Below are positions 5,172-11,550 of a DNA stretch of 11,586 nt, one piece after another. Made by a program: the position numbers and the translations under genes. The stretch comes from Phycisphaerae bacterium (lineage in GTDB: Bacteria > Planctomycetota > Phycisphaerae > Phycisphaerales > SM1A02): contig VGXK01000026.1 in assembly GCA_016873355.1 (NCBI GenBank), positions 1 through 11,586 of the forward strand, in the 5' to 3' direction. Every line of letters starts with the position of its first letter. The stretch's first letter is position 1. The notes below the pieces were generated by a model. That model saw only the letters and a list, made by a program, of their open reading frames with translations, searched no databases and had not been told where the DNA came from.

Positions 5172-6815
5172 ATGCCGAACCTCACGATCAACGGCGAGCG
5201 CTACGACTTCGAGAAGGGCGAGACGATTCTCCAGGTGGCGCTGCGCAACGGCGTGGAGATCCCGCACTACTGCTACCACCCGGAACTCTCGATCGTGGCG
5301 AACTGCCGCATCTGCCTGGCCGAGGTGTGGGCGCCGAATCCCAGGACCGGCGTGCTCGAGCCGGGGCCGAAGCTCTTCCCGACCTGCCAGCATCCCGCCG
5401 CCGACGGCCAGGTGGTGCACACCGATTCGCCGAAGGCCATGGCGAATCAGAAGGCGGTGATGGAGTACCTGCTCATCAATCACCCGGTCGATTGCCCGGT
5501 GTGCGATCAGGCGGGCGAGTGCCATCTCCAGGACTACAGCTATCAGTACGGTCGCGGGCAGAGCCGCTTTCTCGAGGACAAGGAGAAGAAGCCCAAGAAG
5601 GATCTCGGCCCGCACGTGCTGCTCTACAGCGACCGCTGCATCATGTGCACGCGCTGCGTGCGCTTCACGCGCGAAGTGACGGGCACCGGCGAGCTGATGG
5701 TCGACGGCCGCGGCAACCACGAGGAGATCGACGTCTTCCCCGGCATCGCGCTCGACAATGAGCTCAGCGGCAACGTGGTGGACATCTGCCCGGTCGGCGC
5801 GCTGCTCGACAAGGACTTCCTCTTCCAGCAGCGCGTCTGGTTCCTCAAGAAGACGCCGTCGATCGACGGCATCACCTCGAGCGGCGACAACATCTCCGTG
5901 GAGCACAACGAGGGGCGCATCCATCGCATCAAGCCGCGCACGAATCCCGAGGTGAATCGCTGGTGGATCACCGACGAGGTGCGCTACGGCTGGAAGTTCG
6001 TGCATCGAGAGGATCGGCTGCGCCTTCCGACGATCGCCGGTCGCGATCCGTGGGCGCTCGAAGCGGCGAACGAAGCGTGGACGACGGCGCTCGACCGCGC
6101 GAACGAGCTGCTCGAGGCGAGCGTCGACGCCGGCCGTCGCGCCGCGCTGCTCGTGAGTCCGATGCTCTCCTGCGAAGACTCGTTCTGGCTGTCGCGCTGG
6201 GTGCGCTCGGTCGACTCGAAGGCGATCACGGGCGTCGGACCGATTCCGCGCCACGGCGAGGACAGGAAGTTCCCCGGCGGGTTCACCGTGCGCGCCGAGA
6301 AGGCGCCGAACGCGCGCGGCGTGCGGCGCGTGCTCGAATCCGGGGGCGCCGGCGTGCTCGACTTCAAGGCGTTCGTCGAGGCGCTGCGAAAGGGTTCGAT
6401 CGGCGTCGCCGTGGTCACCGGCAACTACCCGAGCGAGTGGATCACGCCCGAACTGATGGACGCCCTGGGCGAAACGCCGACCGTGCTGATCGACACGCTG
6501 CCGTCCGCCCTCGGCTCGCGATCGCAGGTGGTTCTGCCGGGCGCCGCGTGGGTCGAGAAGGAAGGCAGTTTCGAGAATGTCGGCGGCCGCCTCCAGGCCT
6601 TCGAGCGCGCGATCGCGCCGCCCGACTTCGCCCGCGCCGAAGCTCAGATCGCGCTCGACCTCATCGCGCAGCTCGACGGCGCGATGCCGCCGGTCTTCTC
6701 CGCCGCCGACACGCGGCGCGAGATGTTCGCGTCCGGACTCGGCGGCTTCGATTCCGTTCACGAGCCGCCGGCGCCCGGGTCGCAGGAGCCCGACATGATC
6801 TACCTCGAGCTCTGA
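5172..6815 (+). CDS. nuoG: NADH-quinone oxidoreductase subunit G (complex I)
   Basis: NuoG is the large iron-sulfur subunit of the peripheral arm of complex I, carrying electrons from NuoF toward the quinone site. The ligands are all visible: a ferredoxin-like 2Fe-2S set (Cys34, Cys45, Cys48, Cys72); His104 with Cys108, Cys111, Cys117 for the His-ligated 4Fe-4S cluster; and Cys156, Cys159, Cys162, Cys206 for a second 4Fe-4S cluster. The molybdopterin-like C-terminal domain begins near 228. The extra N7 cluster of E. coli-type NuoG is absent: Ser-Ile-Asp-Gly-Ile-Thr-Ser-Ser-Gly stands where its cysteines would be. At 547 residues it is short for the family (commonly 680-900), so the C-terminal domain is reduced. 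Translation is placed at 5172 because the protein then starts at the ferredoxin fold; the open frame extends back into the Fic gene. No other nuo gene adjoins it, which is unusual. Confidence 0.93.
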   Translation: MPNLTINGERYDFEKGETILQVALRNGVEIPHYCYHPELSIVANCRICLAEVWAPNPRTGVLEPGPKLFPTCQHPAADGQVVHTDSPKAMANQKAVMEYLLINHPVDCPVCDQAGECHLQDYSYQYGRGQSRFLEDKEKKPKKDLGPHVLLYSDRCIMCTRCVRFTREVTGTGELMVDGRGNHEEIDVFPGIALDNELSGNVVDICPVGALLDKDFLFQQRVWFLKKTPSIDGITSSGDNISVEHNEGRIHRIKPRTNPEVNRWWITDEVRYGWKFVHREDRLRLPTIAGRDPWALEAANEAWTTALDRANELLEASVDAGRRAALLVSPMLSCEDSFWLSRWVRSVDSKAITGVGPIPRHGEDRKFPGGFTVRAEKAPNARGVRRVLESGGAGVLDFKAFVEALRKGSIGVAVVTGNYPSEWITPELMDALGETPTVLIDTLPSALGSRSQVVLPGAAWVEKEGSFENVGGRLQAFERAIAPPDFARAEAQIALDLIAQLDGAMPPVFSAADTRREMFASGLGGFDSVHEPPAPGSQEPDMIYLEL

Positions 6816-6838
6816 CGCCCCGCGCGAGCACGCCGACC

Positions 6839-7438
6839 ATGTCCCACGAAGCGCCCGTCGACGCTCCGATTCTCGCCCTGCTTCGCGAACGCTGGAGTCC
6901 GTACGTCTACAGCTCGAAGCCCGTGCCGGACGCCGATCTCCGCGCGATCTTCGAGGCGGCCCGCTGGGCGCCGTCGTCCTACAACGAGCAGCCGTGGCGA
7001 TTCATCGTCGCCACGAGCGCCGATGCGGCGGCGCACGCGAAGGTGCTCCTGTGCCTCGTGGAAGCGAATCAGGCGTGGGCGAAGCATGCGCCCGTGCTTG
7101 CGCTCGGATGCCACACCACCGTGCATGCGAAGAACGGCAAGCCCAACAAGGCGGCGGCGCACGATCTCGGACAGGCCGCGGCGCAGCTCTCGATCGAGGC
7201 CGCGTCGCGCGGCATCCGCGTGCACCAGATGATCGGCATCGTGCCCGAGCGTGCGAAGGAGCTCTTCAAGGTTCCGGACGGCGTGGAGGTGCTCACGGGA
7301 CTGGCGCTCGGCTACCCGGGCGAGCCGGCGAAGGCCGCGCCCGATCTGGCATCGAGGGACGCCGCCCGGCGGCCCCGCATCTCGATCGGCGAGACCGTCT
7401 TCGCCGGCGCGTGGGGCACGCCTGCATTCGGCAGATAG
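6839..7438 (+). CDS. Nitroreductase-family FMN oxidoreductase
   Basis: This 199-residue protein fits the nitroreductase fold, a cytoplasmic FMN enzyme family that uses NAD(P)H to reduce nitro compounds, quinones or enones. FMN-binding landmarks are Arg-Trp-Ser-Pro at 18-21 (family Arg-x-Ser), Ala-Arg-Trp-Ala-Pro-Ser-Ser-Tyr-Asn-Glu-Gln-Pro-Trp-Arg-Phe at 41-55, the long helix Gln-Ala-Ala-Ala-Gln-Leu-Ser-Ile-Glu-Ala at 112-121 followed by Ser-Arg-Gly-Ile, and Leu-Ala-Leu-Gly-Tyr-Pro-Gly at 155-161. Length is normal. The start follows the nuoG stop by 23 nt with no terminator between, so the two are probably one transcript. No Shine-Dalgarno is seen. The true substrate cannot be told. A linked role in redox balance with complex I is speculation. 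Confidence 0.88.
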   Translation: MSHEAPVDAPILALLRERWSPYVYSSKPVPDADLRAIFEAARWAPSSYNEQPWRFIVATSADAAAHAKVLLCLVEANQAWAKHAPVLALGCHTTVHAKNGKPNKAAAHDLGQAAAQLSIEAASRGIRVHQMIGIVPERAKELFKVPDGVEVLTGLALGYPGEPAKAAPDLASRDAARRPRISIGETVFAGAWGTPAFGR

Positions 7439-7445
7439 CCGCGAT

Positions 7446-7470
7446 GAGGCGTGCGTCGCCGGCACGCTTC
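7446..7470 (+). terminator. Hairpin after the nitroreductase gene, possible terminator
   Basis: GAGGCGTGC (7446-7454) pairs with GCACGCTTC (7462-7470) in a 9-bp stem with one G-T pair and a 7-nt loop, starting 8 nt after the stop codon. No T run follows, so it may need Rho or serve to stabilise the mRNA end. Its position between a likely two-gene transcript and a separate promoter supports a transcript boundary. Confidence 0.45.
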
Positions 7471-7504
7471 GTCGGCGTTCCGCGTCGGCGCATCGATCGA
7501 ACGC

Positions 7505-7532
7505 TTGAGATCGCTCCGTTCCGGGGTAGGCT
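7505..7532 (+). promoter_or_regulatory. Candidate promoter of the VCBS/ASPIC gene
   Basis: TTGAGA (7505-7510) matches the -35 consensus at five of six positions. It is followed after 16 nt by TAGGCT (7527-7532), which keeps only the T, A and final T of the -10 consensus. The spacing and the position after the hairpin fit a promoter, giving a 5' leader of about 18 nt. The -10 match is weak. Confidence 0.4.
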
Positions 7533-7544
7533 TCGGCCGTCGGC

Positions 7545-7550
7545 GGGAGG
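7545..7550 (+). promoter_or_regulatory. Ribosome binding site GGGAGG fixing the VCBS start
   Basis: GGGAGG lies 6 nt before the ATG at 7557. It supports that start even though it gives the protein an unusually long, Arg-rich N-terminal region before the hydrophobic stretch. Confidence 0.75.
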
Positions 7551-7556
7551 GTCGCG

Positions 7557-9398
7557 ATGGCTCGCGGTTCGTGGGTTCGAACGAAGCTGGGCGCACGAAC
7601 TCGATCGGGTTCGCGCAGGTGGTCCCGTCGCCCATTCGGCGCCGGACCGTCGGGTCGCGCGTTCGCCGCGTTCGCCGCGAGCGGCACGATTGCCGGCGCG
7701 ACGCTCGCGACGCCGCCGACCTTCGTCGACGTCACGGCGTCCGCGCACCTGGCGGCCACGCACGATCCGTCGGCGGCGCTTCTGTTCGCCGCGAGCATCA
7801 TCGCCGACCTCATCGCGCCCGTCGTCGTGGGCGACTTCGATCGCAACGGCCTCCAGGACGTCTTCGTCGTGTGCAGCGGCAAGCAGCCCGACAAGCTCTT
7901 CATGAACCTGGGCGGCGGCGTCTTCATCGACCGGGCGGCGGAGTGGGGCGTGGCCGTCAAGCACATGGGGCTCTCCGCGTGCGCGGGCGACTACGACCGC
8001 GACGGCGATCTCGACCTCTACGTGATGAGCGCGGGACTCGACGGCGCGCCGCTCGCGAAGGGCAAGCATCGCCTCTATCGCAACGAAGGCGGCACGCGCT
8101 TCGCGGAAGTGGCGGCAAGCGCCGGCGTGCAGGTCGCGTCGCCGGTCCTGGCCGACGGGCTCGGCTGCGCCTTCGGCGACTACGACCTCGACGGCGATCT
8201 CGATCTCGCGGTGGGCGGATACTTCATCCCGTCGCAGGGGAATCGACTTTTCCGCAACAACGGCAACGGCACGTTCACGGATGTCACGGTCGCCGCCGGC
8301 CTTTTCCCGATGCCCATCTACAACTTCTCGCCGCGCTTCGCCGACATGGATGGCGATCGACATCCCGAACTGCTCATGGCGGCGGACTTTCACACCTCGC
8401 GCTACTACCGCAACAACGCGAACGGCACGTTCACGAATCTCACGCCGTCGAACGGAACCGGCACGGACGACAACGGCATGGGACATGCGGTCGCCGACTT
8501 CGACGGCGACGGGCGCCTCGACTGGTTCGTCACGAGCATCTGGGCGGTCGGAAGCTTCGAGTCGCCGGGCACGGGCAATCGCCTCTACCGCAATCTCGGC
8601 GGGCACGCGTATGCGGACATCGCCTCCGCGAGCGGCACGCTCAACGGCAACTGGGCGTGGGGCGTCTCGGCCGTCGATCTCGATCACAGCGGCTCGGTCG
8701 ATCTCGTGCAGACGAACGGCTGGTTCACGCAGCCGCAGTTCGTCAACCAGCCGGCTCGCGTGTGGATGAACGACGGCGCGGCGAACTTCACCGATGTCGC
8801 CGCCACCTGCGGGCTCTGGCACACGCTCTCGGGCCGCGGCCTCGCCACCCTCGACGCCGACAACGACGGCGATCGCGACGTGCTCATCATGGCGAGCAAG
8901 GGACCGCTGCGCTTCTACCGCAACGACCTCGTCGTCGCGGGCGCGCCCGTTCCCGCGGATGCGAACTGGCTTCGCGTGTCGGTCGACGCGACGGGTGCGC
9001 CGCGCGTGGCGCCCGACGGAATCGGCACGCTGGTGCTGGCGAGCGCGGGCGGCACGCTGCAGCGCCGCCTCATCGACGGCGGCACGAACTACCAGTCGCA
9101 GGACGAACTCGCCGCGCACTTCGGGCTCGGCACGGCCACGACGGTCGACGAGCTGCGGCTTCGCTGGACCGACGGCACCGTCACGATGATGCGACGCGTG
9201 CCCGCGAATCAGCGGCTCGAGATCGAAATCGGACGGCGCTGCGACCTCGACGGGGACGACCACGTCGGCGGCCGCGATCTCGGCGAGCTGCTCGGCGCCT
9301 GGGGCGAGATCGATCCGACCGATCTGCGCGACCTCAACGCGAGCGGCGAGGTCGATCTCGACGACCTCGAGCTGCTGCTCTCGGCGTGGGGGATCTGA
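7557..9398 (+). CDS. Exported FG-GAP/VCBS seven-repeat propeller with ASPIC/UnbV domain and dockerin-like tail
   Basis: This 613-residue protein is likely exported. The N-terminus has a twin-arginine motif, Ser-Arg-Arg-Pro-Phe at 23-27, then a mildly hydrophobic stretch at about 34-50 and a possible cleavage after Ala51, as in Tat signals. Seven calcium-binding Asp-x-Asp-type loops follow, starting near 93, 145, 208, 263, 314, 374 and 433, each ending about one propeller blade; Arg-Leu-Tyr-Arg-Asn type strands recur between them. Residues about 505-557 match ASPIC/UnbV (His-Phe-Gly-Leu-Gly, then Arg-Leu-Arg-Trp-Thr-Asp-Gly). The last 52 residues hold two EF-hand loops (Asp563, Asp565, Asp567, Asp574 and Asp592, Asn594, Ser596, Asp603), each followed by Leu-Leu-x-x-Trp-Gly, like a dockerin. 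Such proteins are common in marine Planctomycetota and are thought to bind ligands or matrix outside the cell. The exact ligand is unknown. A clear Shine-Dalgarno sets the start. Confidence 0.92.
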   Translation: MARGSWVRTKLGARTRSGSRRWSRRPFGAGPSGRAFAAFAASGTIAGATLATPPTFVDVTASAHLAATHDPSAALLFAASIIADLIAPVVVGDFDRNGLQDVFVVCSGKQPDKLFMNLGGGVFIDRAAEWGVAVKHMGLSACAGDYDRDGDLDLYVMSAGLDGAPLAKGKHRLYRNEGGTRFAEVAASAGVQVASPVLADGLGCAFGDYDLDGDLDLAVGGYFIPSQGNRLFRNNGNGTFTDVTVAAGLFPMPIYNFSPRFADMDGDRHPELLMAADFHTSRYYRNNANGTFTNLTPSNGTGTDDNGMGHAVADFDGDGRLDWFVTSIWAVGSFESPGTGNRLYRNLGGHAYADIASASGTLNGNWAWGVSAVDLDHSGSVDLVQTNGWFTQPQFVNQPARVWMNDGAANFTDVAATCGLWHTLSGRGLATLDADNDGDRDVLIMASKGPLRFYRNDLVVAGAPVPADANWLRVSVDATGAPRVAPDGIGTLVLASAGGTLQRRLIDGGTNYQSQDELAAHFGLGTATTVDELRLRWTDGTVTMMRRVPANQRLEIEIGRRCDLDGDDHVGGRDLGELLGAWGEIDPTDLRDLNASGEVDLDDLELLLSAWGI

Positions 9399-9927
9399 CG
9401 CGCGCGGACGCGCGCTTCGCCGGAGACTTCGAGGAGCGCGAGGGCCCGCTCGACGCGGGGCTTGCCGAGGATCGCGTCGCCGAACGCGCCGGCCGGCCGC
9501 TCGAACCGTCGTTCGTCGGCAGCTTCGCCTTCGCCGCAAGGGAGAGGAGTTGCCGCAGCGCCGCGGAATCGATGCCGTCGAGGCTCTTCAAGTAGAGGCA
9601 ACCGACGCCGTGCGAGTGCGGTCCGAGCCTGGGAAGCAGCGCACGCACCTTCGGATCTTGCATCGCGCAGCAGAGGTGGAGCGACAGTCCTCCCTTGCGC
9701 GGCGCGAAACCGAGCGCGAACCAGTCGAGCTCGCGACCCGACGCGTAGCGCAGGTGCACATCCTTGAAGCCGACGATCGAACCCCACATGCGGCCCTTCT
9801 CGCCGGTGGCGCGCTCCATCATCGACGCGAGCATGCGGCAGTCGCGCTGCTGCGCCGGGTCCTTGAGCGATGCGATGAAGCGATCGACCGGCTCGCCGGT
9901 CTTCTTCGTCTTGAGTTCGGCCTTCAT
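9334..9927 (-). CDS. DUF1801-family protein with a long basic Ser/Arg-rich tail
   Basis: The first 135 or so residues match the DUF1801 family of small cytoplasmic proteins of unknown function: Ala-Glu-Leu-Lys-Thr-Lys-Lys-Thr at the start, Arg-Met-Trp-Gly-Ser-Ile-Val-Gly-Phe at 46-54, Tyr-Ala-Ser-Gly-Arg-Glu-Leu-Asp-Trp at 61-69, Gly-Phe-Ala-Pro-Arg-Lys at 73-78, and Gly-Cys-Leu-Tyr-Leu-Lys-Ser-Leu at 109-116. These are the family's usual landmarks. The family normally ends near residue 130; here a 55-residue tail rich in Ser, Arg, Ala and Pro follows, and its last 65 bp run antisense to the dockerin-like end of the neighbouring gene. The tail could be a real basic extension, a lost stop codon, or a frameshift. 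The ATG at 9927 (197 residues) fits the family start; 12 more codons are open upstream. It diverges from the ACT-domain gene across 23 bp. Confidence 0.85.
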   Translation of the reverse strand: MKAELKTKKTGEPVDRFIASLKDPAQQRDCRMLASMMERATGEKGRMWGSIVGFKDVHLRYASGRELDWFALGFAPRKGGLSLHLCCAMQDPKVRALLPRLGPHSHGVGCLYLKSLDGIDSAALRQLLSLAAKAKLPTNDGSSGRPARSATRSSASPASSGPSRSSKSPAKRASARVRSPTPRAAARGRRDRPRRSR

Positions 9928-9934
9928 GGCACGG

Positions 9935-9944
9935 AGCGTACGCT
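9935..9944. promoter_or_regulatory. Perfect palindrome AGCGTACGCT between divergent genes, possible shared promoter core
   Basis: The only intergenic DNA between the two divergent starts is 23 bp (9928-9950), and a perfect 10-bp palindrome sits in it. Read on either strand it contains TACGCT, a weak -10-like hexamer sharing its central TA. It ends 6 nt before the plus-strand ATG at 9951 and 7 nt before the minus-strand ATG at 9927. That is the same tight spacing as at 351-356 and 10448-10453. It may be a symmetric -10 serving both leaderless genes, or an operator covering both starts. Confidence 0.4.
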
Positions 9945-9950
9945 GCCGCG

Positions 9951-10409
9951 ATGCCTCCGCCAACGACTCGCGCCGCGAGGCCGCCGACGATCAAGCGCGT
10001 GGGCGGCACTTGGGCGATCGCACGGCTCGACGCGGATGCGCCGCTTCCGCCGTGGGCGCTCGAGTGCGTCGCGGCGAGCGCCGACGCCGCGGCGAGCGCC
10101 GACGCCCGCGCGTTCGCAAGCGTCACGCGAACCGGGGCGGAACTCTCGATCGTGGCGCCCGAATCGCGCGTGCCGGCTCGCATGGCGTCCGGTGCGCGCT
10201 GCGAGCGCGGCTTCTCGCTCTACTCGCTCGCGGGCCCGATTCCCTTCGAGGCGATCGGCGTGCTGCGCTCGACGCTCGCGCCGCTCGAATCGGCCGGCAT
10301 CTCCGTCTTCGCGATCTCGACCTTCGACACGGATCACCTGCTCGTGCGCTCGACGGACGCGAAGCGAGCGGAGCATGCGCTCTCGGCGGCGGGGTTCCGC
10401 CTCGAATGA
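9951..10409 (+). CDS. ACT-domain protein (CASTOR/ACT_7-like)
   Basis: This 152-residue protein resembles small stand-alone ACT-domain proteins, which bind amino acids or related ligands as sensors. The recognisable order is a first strand (Trp-Ala-Ile-Ala-Arg-Leu at 21-26), Glu-Leu-Ser-Ile-Val-Ala-Pro-Glu at 64-71, Leu-Ala-Gly-Pro-Ile-Pro-Phe-Glu-Ala-Ile-Gly-Val-Leu at 93-105, and Ala-Gly-Ile-Ser-Val-Phe-Ala-Ile-Ser-Thr-Phe-Asp-Thr-Asp at 115-128, then Leu-Leu-Val-Arg and a final helix. The Ile-Ser-Thr-x-Asp-Thr-Asp motif is typical of this group. No enzyme domain is attached, so a regulatory role is likely. The ligand is unknown. A 16-residue basic, Pro-rich leader precedes the domain, so a later start is possible. 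Residues 41-52 are a perfect six-residue duplication. It diverges from the DUF1801 gene with only 23 bp between. Confidence 0.82.
   Translation: MPPPTTRAARPPTIKRVGGTWAIARLDADAPLPPWALECVAASADAAASADARAFASVTRTGAELSIVAPESRVPARMASGARCERGFSLYSLAGPIPFEAIGVLRSTLAPLESAGISVFAISTFDTDHLLVRSTDAKRAEHALSAAGFRLE
10071..10106. repeat. Perfect 18-bp tandem duplication inside the ACT-domain gene
   Basis: GCGGCGAGCGCCGACGCC occurs twice without mismatch at 10071-10088 and 10089-10106, encoding Ala-Ala-Ser-Ala-Asp-Ala twice. It lies in the poorly conserved stretch between the first strand and the ACT core. The absence of any synonymous difference suggests a recent in-frame duplication that may vary between strains. 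Confidence 0.85.
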
Positions 10410-10447
10410 TCGCCCCGACCGATCGCCGCGACGACCCCCGAGGGCCG

Positions 10448-10453
10448 TATCCT
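10448..10453 (+). promoter_or_regulatory. -10-like TATCCT just before the Rieske oxygenase gene
   Basis: TATCCT matches the -10 consensus at four of six positions and ends 8 nt before the ATG at 10462. There is no Shine-Dalgarno in the gap and no clear -35 upstream. As with TACAAT at 351-356, this predicts a leaderless or near-leaderless mRNA. Confidence 0.35.
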
Positions 10454-10461
10454 CACCGCCC

Positions 10462-11550
10462 ATGACGCGCCCGACGCAGGAGATCGACGCCGAGATCCGT
10501 CGCGCCTGGACGCTGCCCTCGCGCTTCTACGGCGACGCGGCCACGCACGCGGAGGTGCTCGAGCGGGTCTTCGCGCGGTCGTGGCAGATCGTGGCGCGCG
10601 ACGAGGACGTGCGCACGCCCCAGCAGGTTCACCCGTGCTCGTTCCTCGACGGCTCGATCGACGAGCCGCTGCTGCTCACGCGCGACGGCGAGGATCGGCT
10701 GCACTGCCTCTCGAACGTCTGCACGCATCGCGGCTCGCTCGTGGCGGCGTCGCCGTGCCGCGCCTCGCAGCTTCGATGCCCGTACCACGGCCGCCGCTTC
10801 TCCCTCGACGGGCGATTCCAGTCGATGCCGTCGTTCGAATCCGCGGAGAACTTCCCTTCGCCGAGCGACGATCTCCCGCGCTTTCCCGCCGGACGCTGGG
10901 GGCCGTTCCACTTCGCGAGCCTCGATCCGGCGGAACCGTTCGACTCGATGATCGCGCCGATGCGCGAGCGCATGTCGTGGTTGCCGCTCGACGAGTTCCG
11001 CTTCGAGCCGTCGCGAAGCCGCGACTACCTGGTCCGTGCGAACTGGGCGCTCTACTGCGACAACTTCCTCGAGGGATTCCACATCCCCTTCGTGCACGCG
11101 TCGCTCAACGACGTGCTCGACACCGCGAGCTACGACACGGAACTGCATTCGCGCTCGGTGCTTCAGGTCGGCGTGGCGAAGGGTGGGGAGGATTCGTTCG
11201 AGCTGCCGCGGGATCATCCGGACGCGGGACGCCCGATCGCGGCGTTCTGGTGGTGGCTCTTCCCGAACCTCATGTTCAACTTCTATCCGTGGGGACTGTC
11301 GCTCAACATCGTGCGTCCGCTCGCCGTCGATCGCACGCGCGTCTCGTTCCAGTCGTGGGTGTGGCGGCCCGAACGCCTCGATTCGGGCGCCGGCGCCGAG
11401 ATCGACCGCGTGGAGCGCGAGGACGAGCAGATCGTGGAACTCGTGCAGCGCGGGGTTCGCAGCCGCCGCTACGACCGCGGGCGCTATTCGCCCACGCGCG
11501 AGCAGGGGGTGTGGCACTTCCATCGCCTGCTTGCCGGAGCGCTTGCGTGA
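10462..11550 (+). CDS. Rieske non-heme iron oxygenase, alpha subunit family (choline monooxygenase-like)
   Basis: This 362-residue protein is the catalytic type of Rieske oxygenase, which uses O2 and electrons from a reductase to hydroxylate or demethylate a small substrate. The 2Fe-2S Rieske ligands are Cys87 and His89 (Cys-Thr-His-Arg-Gly), then Cys106 and His109 (Cys-Pro-Tyr-His-Gly). The mononuclear iron site is Glu204-x-x-His207-x4-His212 in the stretch Asn-Trp-Ala-Leu-Tyr-Cys-Asp-Asn-Phe-Leu-Glu-Gly-Phe-His-Ile-Pro-Phe-Val-His. Asp321, in Glu-Asp-Glu-Gln before Val-Gln-Arg-Gly-Val-Arg-Ser-Arg, is the likely third ligand. The Leu-Asn-x-Val-Leu-Asp and x-Tyr-x-x-Glu pattern after the second His reminds me of choline/glycine-betaine-type monooxygenases, but the substrate cannot be assigned. 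No ferredoxin or reductase gene is visible; it could lie downstream. The ATG at 10462 was chosen because the protein then begins at the family's usual N-terminal helix. Confidence 0.9.
   Translation: MTRPTQEIDAEIRRAWTLPSRFYGDAATHAEVLERVFARSWQIVARDEDVRTPQQVHPCSFLDGSIDEPLLLTRDGEDRLHCLSNVCTHRGSLVAASPCRASQLRCPYHGRRFSLDGRFQSMPSFESAENFPSPSDDLPRFPAGRWGPFHFASLDPAEPFDSMIAPMRERMSWLPLDEFRFEPSRSRDYLVRANWALYCDNFLEGFHIPFVHASLNDVLDTASYDTELHSRSVLQVGVAKGGEDSFELPRDHPDAGRPIAAFWWWLFPNLMFNFYPWGLSLNIVRPLAVDRTRVSFQSWVWRPERLDSGAGAEIDRVEREDEQIVELVQRGVRSRRYDRGRYSPTREQGVWHFHRLLAGALA

Noticed and set aside
5160..6761. Minus-strand open frame across nuoG
   Set aside because: It is antisense to a gene with all iron-sulfur ligands in place, and shows no motif of its own.
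7293..9539. 748-codon minus-strand open frame across the VCBS gene
   Set aside because: It is the mirror of repeated Asp/Gly codons in the propeller gene, giving Val/Arg/Glu-rich text with no domain; the plus-strand gene is unambiguous.
10462..11550. Complete multi-component ring-hydroxylating dioxygenase
   Set aside because: Only the alpha-type subunit is visible; no beta subunit, ferredoxin or reductase can be seen before the window ends.
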